Assembly (NCBI GenBank): GCA_946965045.2
Contig: OX337237.1
Span: forward strand, 2,914,001-2,978,000
Direction: 5' to 3'
From: Epithemia pelagica
Taxonomy: Eukaryota > Bacillariophyta > Bacillariophyceae > Surirellales > Surirellaceae
Length of the DNA stretch: 64,000 nucleotides
In this document: positions 58,182 through 64,000 of the stretch, one piece after another
Numbering within the stretch: the first letter of the stretch is position 1
Layout of the letters: every line of letters begins with the position of its first letter
Made by a program: the position numbers and the translations under genes
Notes under the pieces: model-generated
Database searches by the model: none
Told to the model about the DNA's origin: nothing
Seen by the model: the letters and a program-made list of their open reading frames with translations, nothing else

Positions 58182-59723
58182 ATGAGGAGGAGGCGCCGGT
58201 CCCAATGTGATCGGTCCACGACAAAAGCGACGCCGTCTTTTTCCAGAAGAAGCCTTTTGCGGTGGCGAACTGTACTTGCCGCCACAATTGCAGTGGCATT
58301 GACAGGAATCTTTGTCACATCTCGTCAATTCCTTCTGCAACTCTCCTCCTCGTCGCCTTTTATGGCGGGGGACAGCCACGAAACAGAACACGCTCCACCA
58401 GCAGTAGAAACACCGCCAGCATTCGTAGAAGACGCTCCACCAGTAGTAGAAGCGACAGGATTCGTTGGGATGAGAAGCAAGAGCAACAACAAGAGCACGG
58501 AGTTGCAAGGTTCACAAGAGGATACCACCACACCAGCAACGTCCTACAACAAGAGCAATAGCAACAACAACACGGAGTTGCAAGTTCCCCAGCATCATCC
58601 TGTTTCGTCACAACAAGCACCAGAGAACCATCTGCCGAGCACAAAGACCATTGCCTTGTGGTGCTTTTTGGACGACAAGTCAACGTATATTTTCCCTCAC
58701 TTTCCGCATGCACTGCAAGCCTTGAGTCAGTGTTGGAGTTTCTTTCAGTCCCAGCAGGCACAACTTCAGGCCACAGCCTCTTCTCAACTCCTCTCGAACG
58801 ACGACACGTTTCAGTGTCATATCAACCTCAACCGCGTGGGACGTTTGGGACAAGTCAAAAGGGATTGGCGAGCGGCCTTGATTGTCAAGTTGATGAAATG
58901 TACCTACGACTACAAAGAGTTCAATCTGTCACAGCTACCACAGAATAGTACGGTTATCTCACTAATAAAGCGTCCGGCCGATCAACCACAAGACCAAAAG
59001 CAACAACCAAAGGGAAAGAAGCACACCAAGCCAAAACCAGAGTTGCCTCGGAACAACGCAACGCATACCTATTACTTGTTTCGACCACACCGTAATGATG
59101 CCGCGTATTATCGATTCTTTTGGGATCCTCAACATGGACAAGTGCTGCGAAATCGACTCTTTGAAACAAAAAGCTATCGAAACCACAACAACATTAGCAA
59201 AACCACCAACTCCAGTAGCAACAGTGTGGTCCTTATGGATGAGACTGTTCTCCGAATTGGATTGGTCAACCGATTGGGTAATCGAAAAGTGGGGAACATG
59301 GACCAACTGCAGAAAGCTATACAGCGAATGTACCCGGATTGTATTGTGGAACGTGCCAATATGGAAGGCATGACGCCTCTACAACAATTTACGTGGTGGT
59401 CTCGACAGTCCATTGTCATTCTTCCACACGGTGCTGGCTCGACTAATCTCGTGTTTCTGAAAGCAGGATCGGCCATTATTGAAATTTTCCCACCGCACTA
59501 TTACTGGAGGGGATTTTGGGCCTTGTCCAAAACGTTAAATGGGCACTACTATGGATACTTTCCCTTGATGGCGACAACTGGAAACACGAGTCGATCCGAA
59601 CGCAACGATCTGGTCATGGAGATGTACGCCGAATTTAAACAAAGTTGTAAACAATTGGATGCGTATCGAATCCTTCGTAGCGTCCCAGTTATCAGCAACA
59701 ACAACAAACTTTTATTCCACTGA
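58182..59723 (+). CDS. GT61/DUF563-family glycosyltransferase, intact copy B
   Basis: 513 aa, no difference from copy A found in any block compared, at a constant offset of 7,342 bp. Same type II anchor, Ser/Asn/Gln stem and DUF563 core (SIVILPHGAGSTNLVFLKAG, IIEIFPPHYY). Identity in coding, stem and flanking noncoding DNA indicates a very recent duplication, ongoing gene conversion, or an assembly duplication. Function as for copy A: sugar transfer in the Golgi, substrates unknown. Confidence 0.75.
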   Translation: MRRRRRSQCDRSTTKATPSFSRRSLLRWRTVLAATIAVALTGIFVTSRQFLLQLSSSSPFMAGDSHETEHAPPAVETPPAFVEDAPPVVEATGFVGMRSKSNNKSTELQGSQEDTTTPATSYNKSNSNNNTELQVPQHHPVSSQQAPENHLPSTKTIALWCFLDDKSTYIFPHFPHALQALSQCWSFFQSQQAQLQATASSQLLSNDDTFQCHINLNRVGRLGQVKRDWRAALIVKLMKCTYDYKEFNLSQLPQNSTVISLIKRPADQPQDQKQQPKGKKHTKPKPELPRNNATHTYYLFRPHRNDAAYYRFFWDPQHGQVLRNRLFETKSYRNHNNISKTTNSSSNSVVLMDETVLRIGLVNRLGNRKVGNMDQLQKAIQRMYPDCIVERANMEGMTPLQQFTWWSRQSIVILPHGAGSTNLVFLKAGSAIIEIFPPHYYWRGFWALSKTLNGHYYGYFPLMATTGNTSRSERNDLVMEMYAEFKQSCKQLDAYRILRSVPVISNNNKLLFH

Positions 59724-60974
59724 ATCAAAGTGACGGGAACGTGTTATCGTGGTCCTATGTACCTCAAGTCTCTAAAATGGTATCCTGGTGTTGGTCGGCT
59801 CAACACGTTTTGCCAAACAAGGACAATCTGGTCCATCACTTTGACGACGACCCGCCACAATGGCTCATGGATGAATACTCGTGAGGCACCAGTCGAGATG
59901 GAACTGTTTGGATTCTAAATGTGGTTTATCCGCCGATATGGTCCGCCGACGTCCTCACCACCGCCAAGGACGACTCCGACGACGATCCTGTGGCAAAGAA
60001 TATGCTCCTCTTTATTCCACGTGTTGGGGGCTCTGTTGGAAGGAGCAATATATTATATAGACCACGTATGGTGGTTTCTTCCCTTGCATGCGTCTCCCGA
60101 AATCTAGAGCCGAACGTGCCGTGATCGTTCTCCTCAATTGGTGGGATAAAGCTATCATTGATAGCACGGTTTCACGCATGGACCCGCATTCGCTCACCAG
60201 ACACTGGTACACGTGGCATCCAGAAAACTGCTTCAGATAGTTCCTTGGGCCAAGGAAAAGAACAGCGCTGAATACGAGTAGAAGACCAAGAGACAAAACG
60301 AAGAGGAAGCAACCATGATGAACAGCTACCGAAATTGCTCTACTACTGCGACGCTTTATCGAAGACCAATCCGAGTTGCAACCAAGTGCACCATCATGTC
60401 GCAACAATCATATGGTTCATGGTGGTTTGGCGTCTTTTGTATTCTTTGGAATTTGGTTGAATTGCTGGTTGCTTGCCAACCAAAACCACTCGTTTCGACG
60501 CATGTCGAAAGAAGAGTGGACCGGTATAGGCTGTACGGTTATCGCATCCTGGCGAGAGAGATCGAGAATGAGAGAACCCATTTTTTGGTGGCTAAGTGCC
60601 TCGTTGCGACAAGGAAGATGTCGCCCCGCGCTCATAGGCCGCAAGCTCTCGTCGCGCCGGCTTGCGTCCCGTTTCTCACCAAAATCTGAAACAACATACC
60701 AAGAACCAAGACACCAAAAAACACAAGACTAAAAACTGACAGAAGATATAAGCAATATGCAACACCATGTCCCCTTGGAACGGAGGAAGCAGTGATGGCC
60801 ATCGCCAAAGATTCAATGAAAAAAGGCGCTGCTTCAAATGGCAGTGAGCCAACTACTTCGTGCGATCATTCCGCAGAGGGACAAAGGAACTCGAAGTTAA
60901 GGAAAACTTACTATCGTTTCTCCTATGTCCTACTCTTCACCTTGTTCCGATGCGAGGTCCAAAAATGACATTAA
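59724..60974. other. Intergenic between GT61 copy B and CRN4
   Basis: Near-identical copy of 52382-53632, including the ST-promoter-like block (60577-60687). No complete gene recognised. Confidence 0.4.
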
Positions 60975-63461
60975 TTATCTCCCATATGTCATCGGTATGT
61001 CCGCTTGCTTTTGCTCAGTTGGCACATCTTCCAAGGCTCTGATGCGTTTCAAGCTCGCATCAGCATCCTCGTTCATTAAGTTAAGATAGTTCAACCCAGT
61101 TAAGACAATGCAGGGAAAGTCAAAGCGTTCCGTCTCACTCCAATAATTGTGCCTGAAGCGTTTCTGCTCAAATTGCGTCGCTACGCCTGCGCCAACATCA
61201 TCCACTCCTATAGCAAATAGTATCGCTGGCCAATGCATTGCTAGGTCCACCCCAGCAGCCTTGAAGGTTTCTTTTTCCTCATTCGTCAAAAAATATTCGA
61301 CGTTCGCCTTGTGATGTGTCGTAGCGTTCTCAGCCCCTGTAAGACTTTGAAGCGTGTCCGAAACTCTGTTTTTGTCCTGAACGACAACGCCAACGAATGT
61401 GTCTTTTTCTACCCTTAGCGGGATGACTTTGTCAATGCCTCTGCGACCCTCTTCCACAACAATTGCTGCAGTTCGTCGATAAGCATACCGCAGTAAATCA
61501 TGAGTGATTAGTGGTCCCTTGATTGATTTGGAAAGATACACAAAATGAGTAAAGCAGACCTGACCGTCAAAGTACGTCAGATATCGGGAAGCTTCACTCG
61601 ATTGATTCTGTTTCTTTGCTTCGAGAAGGGCCTTTGAATCCGACCAATCAAGCTCTAGACGCTTCAAGATTGCGAGTTCGTTTTCTACATTAATTTCTTG
61701 AAGACCACTCGTCTCGAGCTTGTCAATCACTGTACCAAGATTGGCATCCTTTCTGTTGAACTGCTTCAAGTAGTCCTTGAGCTGTACCCCTTTGACTGTT
61801 CCACCGCCCATTGCTTTGTCCATTGCAAGCGTCATCAATAACCGGACGATGAGTTCTCCTTTGTATCCTTTATCGACAACTCCGAATGCAAGAAACTCGT
61901 TCAACGTAGATATCATCCGCTGTATATTTTCGGCGTTGTTCATTAATTTTCTGGCAGCCACGGCCAAAACTGGCTCTGAAGGATATGTCACCGTCATGCT
62001 CATTCTATCCTCTGAAACGCTTAGCGCTGTACCCATGTGACATGCAACAAGGGATGGTGCGTACAAACTTGTCGGTGAGATGGACAGGCACAATCGAACC
62101 GACAACGCAGCCAACAATTCTTCCTTCTTTGCAAGCTGGACATCGCTCTCCATCGAATTGCGTAGTTTCATTATTGCATAATCAAGCAGAGAACTTGGAG
62201 CCAGTGACATTTTGCATGTAAGGAGAGCCTTCCATAGAGGACGACCCATTGAATACAAGATTAGCGGATCATGGCATGCTTCAACGTTCTTGGCAAGTAG
62301 TGTGTCGCGATCATTGTTCACCCGAAAGCTAGATCCAAGGATAAAGGGCTTCAATGGCTTTTGATTATTGTCATCATATCCAGCATAAGGCTTGAATGAC
62401 GAATCTTGATTCTCGTCATCGTACCTCGAACAGGGCTTCCATGACGGATCTTCGGGAGACAAATACGTTATGGAGGAAAATGTGGACATGACAACAAAAA
62501 AAAGCCATTCCGACTCATCTGTAAACGTCTTGAACACGGCACGCAGGGCGCGGTAGAACGACACCCCGTCCGATGTGAATTTGTCCAAGAGCCATGATGC
62601 TTCATCAACAACAAAGATAATCTTATTTTGACCAGTTGGCACCTTGGATATCGCCGGTGGCTTGGTGTCGGTAAGCAGTGGAGAAATTTTTGGTGAGACG
62701 GAACCCGGGTTTTCCCCTGCAATCGCTTGGTTCAAAGCCACGCATATCTCCTGGTGGAGCGCATTTTCTAGCACTATCCTTGGGTACTTTGAGAAGTCCG
62801 ACTCCTCAATCGTCACGTTCTTTGATGGGTAGGCTTTCTTGGAACTAAAGGTCCAGTAAACGACCTGATAGTTCTCGGGCGGATGATCTTTCAAATGAGT
62901 AACGAGACGTGATTTCCCGTAGCCAGAGCTCTGAATGACCGCAAAAAACGGAGCGTTTTTTACGACAGATTCTTTCTTTCGTTGCAAGAAAATCTTCCGT
63001 TGCTCCTCAAGATGTCGTATGAATTCGAGATCATCCTCATGGCTTTCATAGTCCAGTCTAAATGCACTTTCAGCAGAGTCTTGGGCCAAATCCTTTTTTT
63101 CTCTTATCTCAAGAAACCTGCCAATTCTAGAGCATAACCACTTGTCAGTCTCGGCGGTGATCGTTGAAGGAAATTTCCTGGCAATCAAAATGATCTTGTG
63201 TGACTCCGATGCCTTGTTCCAGTCCTCCACGGTCGATTTTGCATCATTATATGCCTTTTCCAAAATGCCCACGCACGACCACTGCTGAGACTGAGATGCT
63301 TCGACCTCGTCGGTGTCGATGAGACTACTGTAGTCGTACGGCGGATGCCCCCGTTTGCTGCTTGTTTCTGTTGTTCCGGATGTAGCATCGACCATATTGA
63401 CGTCTTCCTCCTCTTCTTCCATTGCCAATTTCTCGCTTCCCTCGACTGTTCGCTTGGACAT
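60975..63461 (-). CDS. Crinkler-type P-loop NTPase with putative nuclease core, CRN4
   Basis: 828 aa from the ATG at 63461. Mosaic: the first roughly 95 residues (SCVGILEKAYNDAKSTVEDW, NKASESHKIILIARKFPS) match CRN2; the following STITAETDKWLCSRIGRFLE and the whole inter-Walker region (HPPENYQVVYWTFSSKK, TIEESDFSKYPRIVLEN, SPKISPLLTDTKPPAIS) match CRN1; the C-terminal tail (KRIRALEDVPTEQKQADIPM, then TYGR) matches CRN3. Motifs IQSSGYGKSR, IIFVVDEASWLL, GRPLWKALL, YKGELIVRLL, GIDKVIP and VVVQDKN are all kept. Upstream noncoding DNA resembles CRN1 (CGGTCTCTCCGTTGCTCGTC), so recombination extends past the gene. Confidence 0.65.
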   Translation of the reverse strand: MSKRTVEGSEKLAMEEEEEDVNMVDATSGTTETSSKRGHPPYDYSSLIDTDEVEASQSQQWSCVGILEKAYNDAKSTVEDWNKASESHKIILIARKFPSTITAETDKWLCSRIGRFLEIREKKDLAQDSAESAFRLDYESHEDDLEFIRHLEEQRKIFLQRKKESVVKNAPFFAVIQSSGYGKSRLVTHLKDHPPENYQVVYWTFSSKKAYPSKNVTIEESDFSKYPRIVLENALHQEICVALNQAIAGENPGSVSPKISPLLTDTKPPAISKVPTGQNKIIFVVDEASWLLDKFTSDGVSFYRALRAVFKTFTDESEWLFFVVMSTFSSITYLSPEDPSWKPCSRYDDENQDSSFKPYAGYDDNNQKPLKPFILGSSFRVNNDRDTLLAKNVEACHDPLILYSMGRPLWKALLTCKMSLAPSSLLDYAIMKLRNSMESDVQLAKKEELLAALSVRLCLSISPTSLYAPSLVACHMGTALSVSEDRMSMTVTYPSEPVLAVAARKLMNNAENIQRMISTLNEFLAFGVVDKGYKGELIVRLLMTLAMDKAMGGGTVKGVQLKDYLKQFNRKDANLGTVIDKLETSGLQEINVENELAILKRLELDWSDSKALLEAKKQNQSSEASRYLTYFDGQVCFTHFVYLSKSIKGPLITHDLLRYAYRRTAAIVVEEGRRGIDKVIPLRVEKDTFVGVVVQDKNRVSDTLQSLTGAENATTHHKANVEYFLTNEEKETFKAAGVDLAMHWPAILFAIGVDDVGAGVATQFEQKRFRHNYWSETERFDFPCIVLTGLNYLNLMNEDADASLKRIRALEDVPTEQKQADIPMTYGR

Positions 63462-63540
63462 GATGCTTTTGCACCAAAGATCGAAATTACATGTCGATGA
63501 ACAAAAAATGAACCCATGATGTGAAAAATATGAAAGGGCG

Positions 63541-63548
63541 CCCCCCCC
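63541..63548 (-). promoter_or_regulatory. Promoter G-tract of CRN4 (G8)
   Basis: Eight bases next to the GGGCGCC box about 80 bp upstream of the ATG. The CRE-like box is altered here (ATGATGTGA instead of ATGACGTGA). Confidence 0.45.
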
Positions 63549-64000
63549 TTTCTACAATATTATTTGGTGGCAGCGGTCTCTCCGTTGCTCGTCGTTCACT
63601 GACACGTCAGATGAAACGATAGTCTATTTCAGCTGCCGCGGCAGTCCCGCAGGACATACTCGACCGACTGCCCGGGCGCCATTTCGACGCGAGGGAACAG
63701 CCCTCCGGTGACGGGGGCCACACACAGACGACCATTTTAACGGACCCTGTAACTGGTCCTCCCAACCCACGATCGTGGAAGTGTCAGATGAAATCGAGCA
63801 AAAGATAGAGATAAAGGTCGCAAAAACTTATGTGGAGTACTATAAATCATCACAGTTATTGAGCGATTGTAGCGGGTCCACATCAAAGTGGTGGACCAGT
63901 GTGTCCCGGCATCAACACGTTGAGCCAACGTACAATATGAAACCATTTTAGAAAATTGGTCGTATAGATTGTTGTTGTTGCTGATAAGCCAATTCGACCA
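63549..64000. other. Right-edge intergenic sequence
   Basis: The first 60 bp resemble the CRN1 distal promoter; beyond about 63610 nothing is recognised. A GC-rich stretch (63630-63720) changes to AT-rich at about 63780. The window ends before any further gene is clear. Confidence 0.4.

Larger units (their letters stand above)
53633..60974. repeat. Tandem segmental duplication, unit 2 (about 7.34 kb)
   Basis: CRN3 + broken, deleted GT61 + intact GT61 + 3' flank; followed by a partial third unit consisting of CRN4 only (60975 to about 63550). Confidence 0.85.

Noticed and set aside
63737-63946. 69-codon minus-strand frame at the right edge as a gene
   Set aside because: No motif, no start context, and it is cut by the window end region; not supportable.

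Overview
This is eukaryotic nuclear DNA, most likely from a raphid pennate diatom. Pointers are the partial leucine-rich-repeat gene of a style expanded in those algae, long intronless genes beside genes with 100-310 bp GT-AG introns, a PRT6/UBR1-type N-recognin, a SETD3/Rubisco-LSMT-like SET protein, diatom-style reverse-transcriptase debris, and Crinkler/RHS-type NTPase genes. No prokaryotic operons, tRNA, rRNA or CRISPR arrays were seen. The species assignment is inference.

Left third (1-21 kb), mostly single-copy genes: a partial LRR gene (-) diverging from a 2OG-Fe(II) oxygenase (+); a tandem pair of glutathione S-transferases (-); a frameshifted NmrA-like reductase (-); sulfotransferase-like membrane protein ST1 (+); a two-exon SET methyltransferase (+); an RHS/Crinkler-type NTPase interrupted by one in-frame TGA (+); ST2 (+); a small three-exon Lys-rich protein (+); and a WDR53-like WD40 protein (-) diverging from the next gene.

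Middle (21.5-32.1 kb): a 10.6 kb intronless gene for a 3,525-aa UBR-box/ClpS-like/RING N-recognin E3.

Right half (32.5-64 kb), accessory and repetitive: ST3 (-), then four paralogous Crinkler-type genes (CRN1-4, all -) with a variant Walker A, a Walker B and a putative E-D-QxK nuclease core. Between CRN1 and CRN2 lies a transposon graveyard: a hAT-like element with subterminal repeats, a 5'-truncated non-LTR retrotransposon with an (ATT)n tail and a 17-bp target-site duplication, a 45-bp x5 repeat and a C25 tract. From CRN2 onward the locus is a recent tandem array (units of about 7.9 and 7.3 kb), each unit holding a CRN gene, a broken GT61 (DUF563) glycosyltransferase on the minus strand and an intact GT61 on the plus strand. 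The two intact GT61 genes appear identical. CRN2 also carries a co-duplicated 5' fragment of ST3 downstream.

How the genes might work together: three sulfotransferase-like and two GT61-like type II membrane proteins point to a Golgi glycan-decoration theme. The CRN genes look like a rapidly evolving family: the C-terminal half is nearly uniform, the N-terminal half is mosaic, and each promoter has a G-tract of a different length (7, 10, 9, 8). Whether the GT61 and CRN genes are linked by function or only by duplication cannot be told from sequence.
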